NCBI RefSeq assembly: GCF_014841125.1
Contig: NZ_JACYTQ010000001.1
Location: 248,001-312,000, forward strand
DNA: 64,000 nt
Direction of reading: 5' to 3'
Source of the DNA: Echinicola arenosa
Lineage (GTDB): Bacteria > Bacteroidota > Bacteroidia > Cytophagales > Cyclobacteriaceae
Under the pieces are notes generated by a model, which searched no databases, was not told where the DNA came from, and saw nothing but the letters and a program-made list of their open reading frames with translations. Positions 27,961-36,542 of this stretch are shown in pieces. Numbering within the stretch: position 1 is the stretch's first letter; the number at the start of each line of letters is the position of its first letter. Both the position numbers and the translations under genes were made by a program.

Positions 27961-28926
27961 TTATGCTACTACCGCTACCTCCTTCAAAACGGTCTCCAAC
28001 ACCTTATCGGCAGTGATTCCATCTGCATTCGCTTCATAACTTAGGATCAGTCGATGTCGAAGACAATCATGAACTACAGCCCTAATATCTTCTGGAGAAA
28101 CAAAATCCCTGCCTTCCATCCAAGCATGTGTTCTGCATGCCCGATCAATAGCTATACTTCCCCTAGGGCTTGCCCCATAATCAATCCATATAGCCAACTC
28201 TTCACTGTACTTCTCTGGATATCTGGTGGCGGAAATAATATCCACAATGTACTTCTCCATATTTTCAGAAATGGTAATGGCTGCTATTTCCTTTCGGGCT
28301 TCAAAAATGATTTCCGGCGACAAACGTGCTTCATCTTCTTTCTTTTGCTTCTTCTGCTCTGATCGGTTCAATCTTAAAATCGCCAATTCAGAGGCGTCAT
28401 CAGGATAACTGATGATGACATGCATTAAAAAACGGTCCATTTGAGCCTCCGGAAGAGGATAGGTGCCTTCCTGTTCCACGGGGTTTTGAGTGGCCATGAC
28501 CATAAACAAGGGTTCCATAGGATAGGTCTTACCCGCCACAGAAACTTGACGCTCTTCCATGGCTTCCAGCAAAGCCGACTGTACCTTGGCCGGTGCCCTA
28601 TTGATTTCATCTGCCAATATCAGGTTACTGAAAATAGGCCCCTGCTGGAAAATAAACTTTTCTTCTGCTTCTGGTTGATAGATTTCCGTCCCAGTAACAT
28701 CTGATGGCAATAAATCAGGGGTAAACTGAATCCTGCTTAGGCCACATTCAAGGGATTTGGCCAAAGATTTAATGGCGCGGGTCTTTGCCAGCCCGGGCAA
28801 TCCCTCCAACAGCATGTTTCCATCGGCCAACAAAACCAAGATCAGTCGGTTTACCAATTCGTCTTGCCCAATAATCGATGCCGACATCCGTTGCTGCAGC
28901 GTCTTGATACTTTCCAAAGTACTCAT
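27961..28926 (-). CDS. MoxR family AAA+ ATPase
   Basis: 321 residues. Walker A region LLADGNMLLEGLPGLAKTRAIKSL (about 32-52), the MoxR signature FTPDLLPSDVTGTEIYQ, Walker B LILADEINRAPAKVQSALLEAMEE (about 105-127), sensor 1 FMVMATQNPVEQEGTYPLPEAQMDRF and the C-terminal lid GASPRGSIAIDRACRTHAWM. It is a cytoplasmic chaperone-like ATPase for the VWA proteins of the Bat operon and its first certain gene. It starts 45 bp after the HAD gene; with no terminator visible there, read-through from that gene is possible. Confidence 0.95.
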   Translation of the reverse strand: MSTLESIKTLQQRMSASIIGQDELVNRLILVLLADGNMLLEGLPGLAKTRAIKSLAKSLECGLSRIQFTPDLLPSDVTGTEIYQPEAEEKFIFQQGPIFSNLILADEINRAPAKVQSALLEAMEERQVSVAGKTYPMEPLFMVMATQNPVEQEGTYPLPEAQMDRFLMHVIISYPDDASELAILRLNRSEQKKQKKEDEARLSPEIIFEARKEIAAITISENMEKYIVDIISATRYPEKYSEELAIWIDYGASPRGSIAIDRACRTHAWMEGRDFVSPEDIRAVVHDCLRHRLILSYEANADGITADKVLETVLKEVAVVA

Positions 28927-28971
28927 GCAAACTGTTCCTTTTAAAAATATTAATAAATCAACTTTTTATTG

Positions 28972-30012
28972 CTATTTTAACTCATATGGATAAATAACTT
29001 TCCAGTCCTTGGCCATATCCACTACCATCCAATTGTATTTATCAGCATCATCCAAACCTCTGTTCAGCTGGCCAATGTGTGATTCCCTATCATAGGCAGA
29101 CTCCCTCACAGAGTCGGTATGGTGGATATACATGCCAAACCTTTCTCCAGAACCCGTAGAAGTATACTGGAGCATTTCATAATCGCCATCACTATTTCCT
29201 GCAGCAAACACGGGGCGCTTTCCAATGTTTCTGGCTATCCCAACAGGCTTACCTGCTTTATCATCATTAAAAAATAATTCTGGAAGTTTGTTCAATATAG
29301 GTTGGTCCCCGTCCATTTCATAGGACAAGCCGCTCATCGAGCCTACTATTTGATAAGGAGGAATTCCATAGGCTTCTTCTGCCCAAACTCGCATAAAATC
29401 AATCCCTCCACCGGAAACAATAAAAGTCTTAAAGCCATTGGATCTCAAGAAATCCAACAATTCCAACATGGGCTGAAAAATCATTTCATTATAGTGTTTT
29501 CCTGTAACAGGATGAGTAGCCGTTTGCATCCAAGTTTTGACCCTTTGGTTGAATTCTTCCGTGTTCATCCCTGTATGTGTGGTAGCCAATAATGCTCCCA
29601 AGGACTTTTCTCCTCCTGCCATAAATCCCTTTAGATCACCTTCCAGAAGGGGCTTAAAAGGTCCTTGGCTAGACCATTCCGGATGATCAGGGGCCATTCT
29701 TTTGATTTCATCTATGGCAAAAGCTACCTGAAAATAAATGGGCTGTTCGGTCCATAAAGTACCATCATTATCAAAAACAGCTATCCGGTCTGATGCTGGG
29801 ATATAGCTGGATGATGCTGAGTCTGTCACCTGTTCCACCCATTCCAAAATTCTCTTTCGTGGCTCCTGTTCCCAAGAGGCCAATTGCATGGTCGCCCCAC
29901 TAATGTTTTCCTCTTTCTTTTCAACACCAGTAGCCCCTTCTTCTTGTTGAGGAGCTGAACAAGCCACTGTCAAAAAAAACAAAGAAATATAAAGTATGAA
30001 TATCCTTTTCAT
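28972..30012 (-). CDS. HAD-superfamily phosphatase lipoprotein
   Basis: 346 residues from the ATG at 30012 (MKRIFILYIS); the TTG three codons upstream is ignored. Lipoprotein signal ending TVACSAP. HAD motif I is IAVFDNDGTLWTEQ (two Asp of DxDGT-type, about 82), motif II lies in TFIVSGGG, and motif IV is FAAGNSDGDYEML. The cap between motifs I and II is helical. Overall it resembles SerB-like HAD phosphatases exported in Bacteroidota. The substrate is unknown; the cell-surface or periplasmic location suggests phosphate release from an external substrate. A terminator isolates it from the sulfatase genes upstream. It may be the first gene of the transcript that runs into the Bat operon. Confidence 0.85.
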   Translation of the reverse strand: MKRIFILYISLFFLTVACSAPQQEEGATGVEKKEENISGATMQLASWEQEPRKRILEWVEQVTDSASSSYIPASDRIAVFDNDGTLWTEQPIYFQVAFAIDEIKRMAPDHPEWSSQGPFKPLLEGDLKGFMAGGEKSLGALLATTHTGMNTEEFNQRVKTWMQTATHPVTGKHYNEMIFQPMLELLDFLRSNGFKTFIVSGGGIDFMRVWAEEAYGIPPYQIVGSMSGLSYEMDGDQPILNKLPELFFNDDKAGKPVGIARNIGKRPVFAAGNSDGDYEMLQYTSTGSGERFGMYIHHTDSVRESAYDRESHIGQLNRGLDDADKYNWMVVDMAKDWKVIYPYELK

Positions 30013-30036
30013 AAAAATCAAAGATTAGCGTTAAAA

Positions 30037-30066
30037 AGTGAATACCCAGAAAACTGGGCATTCACT
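30037..30066 (-). terminator. Rho-independent terminator after the sulfatase pair
   Basis: A 13-bp stem with one mismatch or G-U pair (agtgaatacccag at 30037-30049 with ctgggcattcact at 30054-30066), a 4-base loop, and a TTTT run on the minus strand beyond 30037. It sits 24 bp after the stop of the first sulfatase gene and separates it from the HAD gene. Confidence 0.8.
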
Positions 30067-30090
30067 CATCTTAATTAACAAATATCTAAA

Positions 30091-31596
30091 TCAATTCCTT
30101 GGAGGACTTGCCATTTGCTGAACCACTTTATCAATGGATAAAGAAGATCCTGTCTGGGGAGGAAAATCCTTAAAGGTCGCCAAAAACTCCGATGCATACC
30201 GCTGAGCTGGCACGAATAACCACATATTTTCCGCATACCAACGAACATACATTCTAGAATCCGGTGATACCTCATAAGGGTCTGCCCGTAGGTTCACGAC
30301 TAACGGCCAACTCGGGGATTTTCTATAAGCTTGGGATATATCTCCTTCCATAATGGTAAAATGAATCTTCCACATGCCATAGCGAATGGCATTTAGGTTA
30401 GCACCCGCATCAAAATAGAAAATTTCCTTTCTAGGAGATTCTTCTACTTCTCCTTTAAAGTAAGGTAGCATATTATAGCCATCTAGATGTTGCTTGAAGG
30501 TCTTTCCATTGGCTTGGTAACCATTCAAAACCTTTTGCTTGATATTAGGTTCACCCGCTGCAGCCACTAATGTAGGCAACATGTCTTCATGGGAGAAGAT
30601 GTCATTATAAACGGTTCCTGGCTCAATGACGCCCGGCCATCTGATGGCACATGGAACGCGGAAACCACCTTCCCAAGTTGTACCTTTTTCTCCTCTGAAA
30701 GGAGTACTACCTCCATCAGGCCAAGTCACCTTTTCTGCTCCATTATCCGTCGAATACATGACAATGGTATTATCGGTGATACCTAATTCATCCAGTTTAT
30801 CGAGGATTCGTCCAACGGCCTTGTCATGCTCCACCATTCCATCAGGATATAGACCGATTCCGGTTACGCCATCACTCTCATCTTTTAGGTGTGTCCAAAT
30901 GTGCATCCTAGTCGCACTTAACCATACAAAGAAAGGCTTGCCATCAGCATGCGCTTTTTCGATAAAAGCAATCGCCGCATCTTCAAACTCCTGATCTACG
31001 GTTTCCATTCTATCTTTGGTCAATGGGCCTGTATCCTCGATGCTACCATCTGCAGTACTGTGTATCACCCCTCTTGGACCGAATTTTTTGCGGAATTCTT
31101 CATCCTTAGGATAATAATACCCCTCAGGCTCTTCCTCTGCATTTAAGTGATACAGGTTGCCAAAGAACTCATCAAACCCATGTTGAGTAGGCAAATGCTC
31201 ATCCTGGTCTCCCAAGTGATTCTTGCCAAATTGCCCAGTCGCATATCCTTGTGGTTTCAATAAATCTGCAATGGTAGGTTGAGTAGCTTGAATTCCATGC
31301 GAATCACCTGGCATACCAATAGTCAACAAACCACTTCTAAAAGGGTGCTGACCAAGGATAAAGGCAGCACGACCAGCGGTACATGACTGCTGACCATACC
31401 AGTCTGTAAAAAGAGCTCCTTCCTTGGCAATCCGATCGATGTTGGGCGTTTGATAACCCATCATACCATTGTTATTAAAGCCGACATTGGACCACCCAAT
31501 ATCATCACCCCATATCACCAGGATATTGGGTTTGTCTTGGGCCTGAACAGCCCCAAAGACAAGTGCAAACAAAAGTAAAAATGTTGTTTTTTTCAT
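30091..31596 (-). CDS. Arylsulfatase-type sulfatase with C-T-A-G-R active-site motif (copy A)
   Basis: 501 residues with a signal peptide (LVFGAVQAQ). Sulfatase fold: metal ligands WGDDIGW at 30-34, the formylglycine site SCTAGRAAF with C72, LKPQGYATGQFGKNHLGD, and a second metal site MYSTDNGAE. The usual motif is C-x-P-x-R; here Ala replaces Pro, a form accepted by radical-SAM maturases (anSME) but poor for oxygen-dependent FGE. It removes sulfate esters from an unknown substrate in the periplasm or at the surface. It is strongly similar along its whole length to the next upstream gene (shared GDQDEHLPTQHGFDEFFGNL-type blocks), so the two arose by tandem duplication. It has no SusCD genes beside it. 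Confidence 0.9.
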   Translation of the reverse strand: MKKTTFLLLFALVFGAVQAQDKPNILVIWGDDIGWSNVGFNNNGMMGYQTPNIDRIAKEGALFTDWYGQQSCTAGRAAFILGQHPFRSGLLTIGMPGDSHGIQATQPTIADLLKPQGYATGQFGKNHLGDQDEHLPTQHGFDEFFGNLYHLNAEEEPEGYYYPKDEEFRKKFGPRGVIHSTADGSIEDTGPLTKDRMETVDQEFEDAAIAFIEKAHADGKPFFVWLSATRMHIWTHLKDESDGVTGIGLYPDGMVEHDKAVGRILDKLDELGITDNTIVMYSTDNGAEKVTWPDGGSTPFRGEKGTTWEGGFRVPCAIRWPGVIEPGTVYNDIFSHEDMLPTLVAAAGEPNIKQKVLNGYQANGKTFKQHLDGYNMLPYFKGEVEESPRKEIFYFDAGANLNAIRYGMWKIHFTIMEGDISQAYRKSPSWPLVVNLRADPYEVSPDSRMYVRWYAENMWLFVPAQRYASEFLATFKDFPPQTGSSLSIDKVVQQMASPPRN

Positions 31597-31676
31597 AGAG
31601 TTTTAGATTTTCATTGTTCTAGGTTAGTCTTATTTGTTACTGTCTTCAGTTCTTTCTAATAAATATTGAGAGGAAA

Positions 31677-33245
31677 TCAATTTCCTTGTTGTCCAGCAGT
31701 TAATGATTCCATTACTTCATCCAAATTAAATGAAGCAGGCCTTTGCCTAGGTGGATAATCCTTAAATGATGAAATCATTTGACCAGCGATAACTTGAGAA
31801 GCTCCACCAGCAAACTGAATAATTCCTTCCATCCATTCATAATAACTGTTGGAATTATGCTGAGCCCTTTCAAAAGGATCCATTCTCAAATCAAATATTA
31901 GAGGAATTCTTAGTTGAACAAATGGATACATCCAGACTCCAAACTTGGAGGATTGTTGCTCCATAAACACCAATTTCCAACGGTCATAGCGCATAGCCAC
32001 CAATTGTCCGTCATCATTCCAGTAAAAAAATTCTCTTCTTGGCCAGTTGGTAGCACCATATTGGTCTTTACTCACTTCTTTTTCCCCTGTTAAAAATGGT
32101 AACAGGTTGTAGCCATCTAAATGAACTTTATAATTCATACCTCCAACTTGGTATCCTGAAAGTAGCTTTTCTTTAATATCATCCTCTCCTACTGCCGCCA
32201 TAATTGTGGGCAACCAGTCGTTACCAGAAACAATTTCATTCACAACTTTTCCTGCTGGTATTTTACCTGGCCACTTGATGATACATGGAACCCTGTAACC
32301 TCCATCCCAGTTGGTGTTTTTTTCTCCTCTAAATGGTGTAATTCCTCCATCAGGCCACATATTGAAATGTGGGCCGTTATCGGTAGTGTAAATGATAATG
32401 GTATTATCGTCCACGCCAAGTTCTTCCAGTTTGTTTAATAATTTCCCAATTTGATCATCGTGTTGAACCATTCCATCAGCATATTCACCAAGTCCGGTTT
32501 TGCCTTCATACTCTTCTGGCACATGGGTTACATAGTGCATTCGGGTAGTATTGAACCAGACAAAAAAAGGTTTATCCGCTTCCACTTGGCGATCCATAAA
32601 ATCGGTTGTAGCATCCAATACTTCTTGATCAATGGTCTCCATTCTCTTTTTGGTCAAAGGACCAGTATCCTCCACACTTCCATCTACGGAACTCTTAATA
32701 ACACCTCTAGGGCCAAATTTTTTCCTGAACTCTGGATTCTTAGGGTAGTAAGGGTTTTCAGGGGTTTCCTCTGCGTTCAAGTGATAGAGGTTACCAAAGA
32801 ACTCATCAAAGCCATGATTGGTGGGTAAAAATTCATCCAAATCACCCAAATGGTTTTTACCAAATTGACCTGTCGCATAGCCCAATGGCTTAAGCAGCTC
32901 TGCCAATGTGGGATCTTCTGGCTGAATCCCCAATGTAGAGCCCGGTATACCAACCTTGGTCATTCCGGTTCTCACCGGCATCTGTCCCGTTATAAATGCC
33001 GCCCTACCAGCTGTACAGGATTGTTCAGCATAATAATCAGTAAAAGTAGTGCCTTCAGCAGCCAGTTTATCGATATTAGGCGTGGTGTACCCCATCATTC
33101 CACGGTTATTGTAACTCAGGTTCCAATAACCGATATCATCTCCCATAATCACAAGTATGTTAGGCTTTTCTTGTGCATAAGATCCAAAACAAAAACAATT
33201 GATAACAAGACAAAGACCTGTTCTAATTAAAAGTTTTGATTTCAT
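31677..33245 (-). CDS. Arylsulfatase-type sulfatase with C-T-A-G-R active-site motif (copy B)
   Basis: 522 residues; signal peptide to about residue 25 (FGSYAQ). Metal ligands MGDDIGYW at 34-40, formylglycine cysteine C77 in SCTAGRAAFITGQ, GKNHLGDLDEFLPTNHGFDEF, and the second metal site TTDNGPHFNMWPDGG. It is a paralogue of the downstream copy A with near-identical central blocks (FGPRGVIKSSVDGSVEDTGPL against FGPRGVIHSTADGSIEDTGPL). The C-terminal 80 residues diverge, which suggests different substrate specificity. The gap to copy A is 80 bp with no terminator, so the two are probably cotranscribed from upstream of 33245 and ended by the terminator at 30037-30066. Confidence 0.9.
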   Translation of the reverse strand: MKSKLLIRTGLCLVINCFCFGSYAQEKPNILVIMGDDIGYWNLSYNNRGMMGYTTPNIDKLAAEGTTFTDYYAEQSCTAGRAAFITGQMPVRTGMTKVGIPGSTLGIQPEDPTLAELLKPLGYATGQFGKNHLGDLDEFLPTNHGFDEFFGNLYHLNAEETPENPYYPKNPEFRKKFGPRGVIKSSVDGSVEDTGPLTKKRMETIDQEVLDATTDFMDRQVEADKPFFVWFNTTRMHYVTHVPEEYEGKTGLGEYADGMVQHDDQIGKLLNKLEELGVDDNTIIIYTTDNGPHFNMWPDGGITPFRGEKNTNWDGGYRVPCIIKWPGKIPAGKVVNEIVSGNDWLPTIMAAVGEDDIKEKLLSGYQVGGMNYKVHLDGYNLLPFLTGEKEVSKDQYGATNWPRREFFYWNDDGQLVAMRYDRWKLVFMEQQSSKFGVWMYPFVQLRIPLIFDLRMDPFERAQHNSNSYYEWMEGIIQFAGGASQVIAGQMISSFKDYPPRQRPASFNLDEVMESLTAGQQGN

Positions 33246-33520
33246 AGTCTTTTTAATTTTTCTACTTCCGAATTGAATTTACTATACATCCCAGCAAGAG
33301 GAACCAACAAGACTTGAATCAATGCCAATATTCATTAAATATTGGCAAAGAAAGACTACCATACAGGTTCGTGGACTAGACAGCTTAACCCTAAAACAAT
33401 TGTTCAAAAAGAAATACACCCCTGAATTCCAACCACTTAAAGCACTGTACGCTCAACCAACCAAAAACATTTAAACATATTTATTCTACACTTTGTTTAA
33501 TAAGAGTTAATCACCATGAC

Positions 33521-33964
33521 ATGACAAAGAAAACTCTTTCTAAGCTTGAGAACGAAACTTATGTTTTACTCTCTCGCAACCTTAAAAACAAGCAGAAAAG
33601 ACCTATTCACTCCATTGAAAAATTACAACTGCTAGATTTGGCACGAATAATTAATCATGAAGAACAAGCAATCATTACGCATGAATTGGTCAACTATTAC
33701 ATTATTAGAGAGGCTTTGGGAACTCCAAAAGTTGAACTGGGCATGACCTTTCTCTTTTCAGGCAAAGAATACTGGGCCGGGATTTTTCAATTTAAAGAAA
33801 GTATGCTATTTGTTTATTTGGCTTTTAACGAGAACATTCAAAAAGTAGAAATCATCAAATTAGGTGACGGTATGGGAGCCATACCTTTATTAATTAATTC
33901 AAGGCCAAAAGATCTTTTCTGGACAACTTTTGAACTGCTTTTTGAGGAGGGCTTATGGCTTTAA
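33521..33964 (+). CDS. Conserved-looking hypothetical protein
   Basis: 147 residues, no signal peptide or membrane segment. I do not recognise a family. It begins with a basic stretch (MTKKTLSKLENETYVLLSRNLKNKQKRP), then a helix (KLQLLDLARIINHEEQAIITHELVNYYI) and a beta-rich C-terminal half (VELGMTFLFSGKEYWAGIFQF, SMLFVYLAFNENIQKVEIIKLGDGMG). Codon use and absence of overlaps suggest a real gene. It stands alone on the plus strand between divergently placed minus-strand genes, 116 bp before another small unknown gene with which it may be cotranscribed. Confidence 0.6.
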   Translation: MTKKTLSKLENETYVLLSRNLKNKQKRPIHSIEKLQLLDLARIINHEEQAIITHELVNYYIIREALGTPKVELGMTFLFSGKEYWAGIFQFKESMLFVYLAFNENIQKVEIIKLGDGMGAIPLLINSRPKDLFWTTFELLFEEGLWL

Positions 33965-34080
33965 ATTATAATTTGGTGAATTTAATTCTTGGGGATTACG
34001 CCAAATAGTCAGTAACCAAATTGTTTGATTTTACGTTTATCGAATACCACTTTTTTCTTGACCATTAACACCAACTAACT

Positions 34081-34299
34081 ATGTCAAACATTGGAAGAAC
34101 CATCTTCGATCATTATTGCAATGGACTGGGAAATACTGTTGAAAATTTATCAGGAAGTACCATAGAAGCAGAGGGCCAAGACTGGATCATACTCAGAACC
34201 ATAAAAAAGAATCCCATTTTTATTGATTTCCACAAATACACCAATAAAAAAGAAGAGCTGATCACTGCCTGGTGTGAGCGACACCAACAATTGGTTTAA
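34081..34299 (+). CDS. Small hypothetical protein
   Basis: 72 residues, soluble, unrecognised. It begins MSNIGRTIFDHYCNGLGNTV and contains DWIILRTIKKNPIFIDFHKY. It follows the 147-residue unknown gene on the same strand. Its stop codon overlaps the stop of the convergent phosphatase gene by 4 bp. The in-frame ATG and coherent alternation of hydrophobic and polar residues support a real gene, but nothing shows a function. Confidence 0.5.
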   Translation: MSNIGRTIFDHYCNGLGNTVENLSGSTIEAEGQDWIILRTIKKNPIFIDFHKYTNKKEELITAWCERHQQLV

Positions 34300-36125
34300 T
34301 GCTTATAATATTGCTTGATCAACTTCATCAGTTTTTTAAAAACAACCGTATTTTCATATACCCCAGTGAATTCATTGGCATGGGGGCCATAGGCAAACAA
34401 CGGTACCAAAATCCCAGTATGGTCATGGGTATCAAAATTTAATTCCACTTCCCTTCTTTCCAAATTACCCTGGGGTAGAGTTACACCTCCTGTTTCATGG
34501 TCAGCCGTAATCAGGACCAAAGTTCCAGGATTTTCATCGGCAAACTGTAATACCTTTCCTATCGCATCATCGAAATCCAATTCTTCCTCAACTACCGTTT
34601 TTGCATCATTAAAATGTCCCCCTGTGTCAATCTTGGCTCCTTCAATCATTAAAAAGAAAGGACGTTCTTTCTTAGTAAGAAAGCTTAGCGCCTGATCTGT
34701 AGCTTTCAATAAAAAACCAACCCTTCCTTTTTCTACTGTTGGTAATTCTTGATTACTCCCAAAATAACCTATTCTCCCTTTATCAATAGTGGAAAATTCT
34801 TCCAATGAACCAGCTAAATGGAACCCTGCTTCTTCCAACGGTGATATTAAATCTCTACCTTGAGTAAGAAAGTCATTTTTTCCTCCACCTATAAACAAGT
34901 CCAATTGACTTTTGCTCAAATCGGATGCAATACCCTCTATCATACTTCGGTCTTTCTGATGAGCATAAAACGCAGCAGGAGAGGCGCCTGTCACATTATC
35001 CGTCGTCACAATTCCAGCGCTAAAATTATACGCACTTAATATTTCAGGAATATTTTGTAAGGCTTTTCCATCTGTGGAAAAACCAATGGCTCGGTTATTG
35101 GCCTTTTGACCTGTTGCCAATGCTGTTGCCCCTGCTGCTGAATCTGTAGTGAAATCATCGGCAGACTGCGTTTTCACCAAGCCAATATGCCTAAGCTGGG
35201 TCAAGTTAAGATTATTACCATTTGTGTACATCCCTGCGGAAATGTGTGCCAAGCCGTTACCGTCACCAATCATCAAAACAATATTCCTGATAGGCATATC
35301 CACACCGTCAGATTTAAATTCAGGATAATATATTTCGGGCTTAAATGTACTGGTTACTACGTTACCCTTGAGTGAGTTTAAGTATTGGTTTGCCTCAAAG
35401 GGCATATCCGTGTTGATGTAGTCAATGCCCAGGTCATAAAAAGCCTTCCAAGCAGATTTGCTATCAGGTGCACCCCAAAATCGAATAGGCCTTCCCGCTT
35501 CATGAACTTTCGTAATTACCGATTTTAGCTTTTGAAGCTCTTCTTCAACTATCCTTCCCTTCCCATTCCAAACAGACAAACTCCTATAAGGTAAACTAAC
35601 TAAAGCGATCTTCTCCCAAGGTAAATCAGTAGACAAATCCGTACTTTGATAGTCAAAAAACACCAAATCAGTATAATTCTTATAATCTTCTATTTGAGGT
35701 CTATTCCCAGATACAACCACTTGTACTCCTAGGTCGCCATTGGCCAATACATCTTCATATTTTCCCAATATATCCATTAGAACAGGCATGGTGGACGAAG
35801 CGTCCGTCTTGAGGTCCACCAATAACTGAAAGTCCAAACCGGGCCCTATCTTCAACTTTTTGGCTTGCCTGATAGGTTCAAGATAAAGACTCTCTAGGGT
35901 TTTACCGTCTTCAATAGATTCCTCTTCATGAGCTACCATCAATCTCCCATTTTTTAATATGACATCCACTTCAATGGAAGCACAATTGTTAGCGTAGGCT
36001 GTCCAAAAAGGGACTTCTTGCAAGTAATCATTGTGGGAATGAAGTTTAAAAAGCGTTTCCTCCTGCCCAAAGCCAACTAAAGGCCAGAGCAAAATGAACA
36101 ATCCTATAACGGGGTTTATTTTCAT
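34296..36125 (-). CDS. Bifunctional-looking protein: GDPD/PI-PLC-like domain fused to alkaline phosphatase
   Basis: 609 residues from the ATG at 36125 (MKINPVIGLF), which gives a signal peptide ending GFGQ; a longer frame from 36230 adds 35 residues without signal character. Residues about 25-265 read as a glycerophosphodiester-phosphodiesterase-like TIM barrel: KLHSHNDY, ASIEVDVILKNGRLMVAHEEE (His, Glu-x-Asp and a second His), and VDLKTDASS. Residues about 290-605 are an alkaline phosphatase: VLMIGDGNG (metal Asp), the nucleophile Ser near 329 in TTDSAAGATALATG, FLMIEGAKIDTGGHFND and LVLITADHETGG. The pair could cleave a phosphodiester and then remove the phosphate in the periplasm. Whether the first domain is active is not known. 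Confidence 0.88.
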   Translation of the reverse strand: MKINPVIGLFILLWPLVGFGQEETLFKLHSHNDYLQEVPFWTAYANNCASIEVDVILKNGRLMVAHEEESIEDGKTLESLYLEPIRQAKKLKIGPGLDFQLLVDLKTDASSTMPVLMDILGKYEDVLANGDLGVQVVVSGNRPQIEDYKNYTDLVFFDYQSTDLSTDLPWEKIALVSLPYRSLSVWNGKGRIVEEELQKLKSVITKVHEAGRPIRFWGAPDSKSAWKAFYDLGIDYINTDMPFEANQYLNSLKGNVVTSTFKPEIYYPEFKSDGVDMPIRNIVLMIGDGNGLAHISAGMYTNGNNLNLTQLRHIGLVKTQSADDFTTDSAAGATALATGQKANNRAIGFSTDGKALQNIPEILSAYNFSAGIVTTDNVTGASPAAFYAHQKDRSMIEGIASDLSKSQLDLFIGGGKNDFLTQGRDLISPLEEAGFHLAGSLEEFSTIDKGRIGYFGSNQELPTVEKGRVGFLLKATDQALSFLTKKERPFFLMIEGAKIDTGGHFNDAKTVVEEELDFDDAIGKVLQFADENPGTLVLITADHETGGVTLPQGNLERREVELNFDTHDHTGILVPLFAYGPHANEFTGVYENTVVFKKLMKLIKQYYKH

Positions 36126-36542
36126 AAATACTTTATTTATTGCGTTTAATTTACACCATTGTTCAATAAGAAGAACTAAGGAGGCTTCTTTTATGTCTCC
36201 CTCTAAAGGGATTCGTTTTTGAAAGAGCAAAATTAGGTGACCGAGGCCTTTAGCAATTATATAAATGTTTATGCTTAGGTTAAGTTTTTAAGCTTTAAAA
36301 TAAGGAACGAACTAAACTAATTCCAAAATCCTTTCTCACTAGGTTAAGAGTTGGTTTGTTTTTAAATAAAAGCAAGTCTATATTCGCAACAATATTGCAC
36401 AAAATAGAAAGACAGGTTTTTATTCATGGCTTGATGTTTCAGGTATCGACCGTTCAAGGAATACCCTTCTTGGCACATTCTTCTATTTTGTACATTAGTA
36501 TCTGTTTAATTAAATCAACCCAGATTAAAAACTTTGGATCAA
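36126..36542. other. Intergenic region upstream of the S41 peptidase
   Basis: 417 bp between the divergent phosphatase and peptidase genes, which must hold both promoters. No gene, hairpin or repeat convincing enough to name was seen. The last 60 bp before the peptidase start are A+T rich, with a TTTG at 36487-36490 and TTTAATTAAAT just after. Confidence 0.35.
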
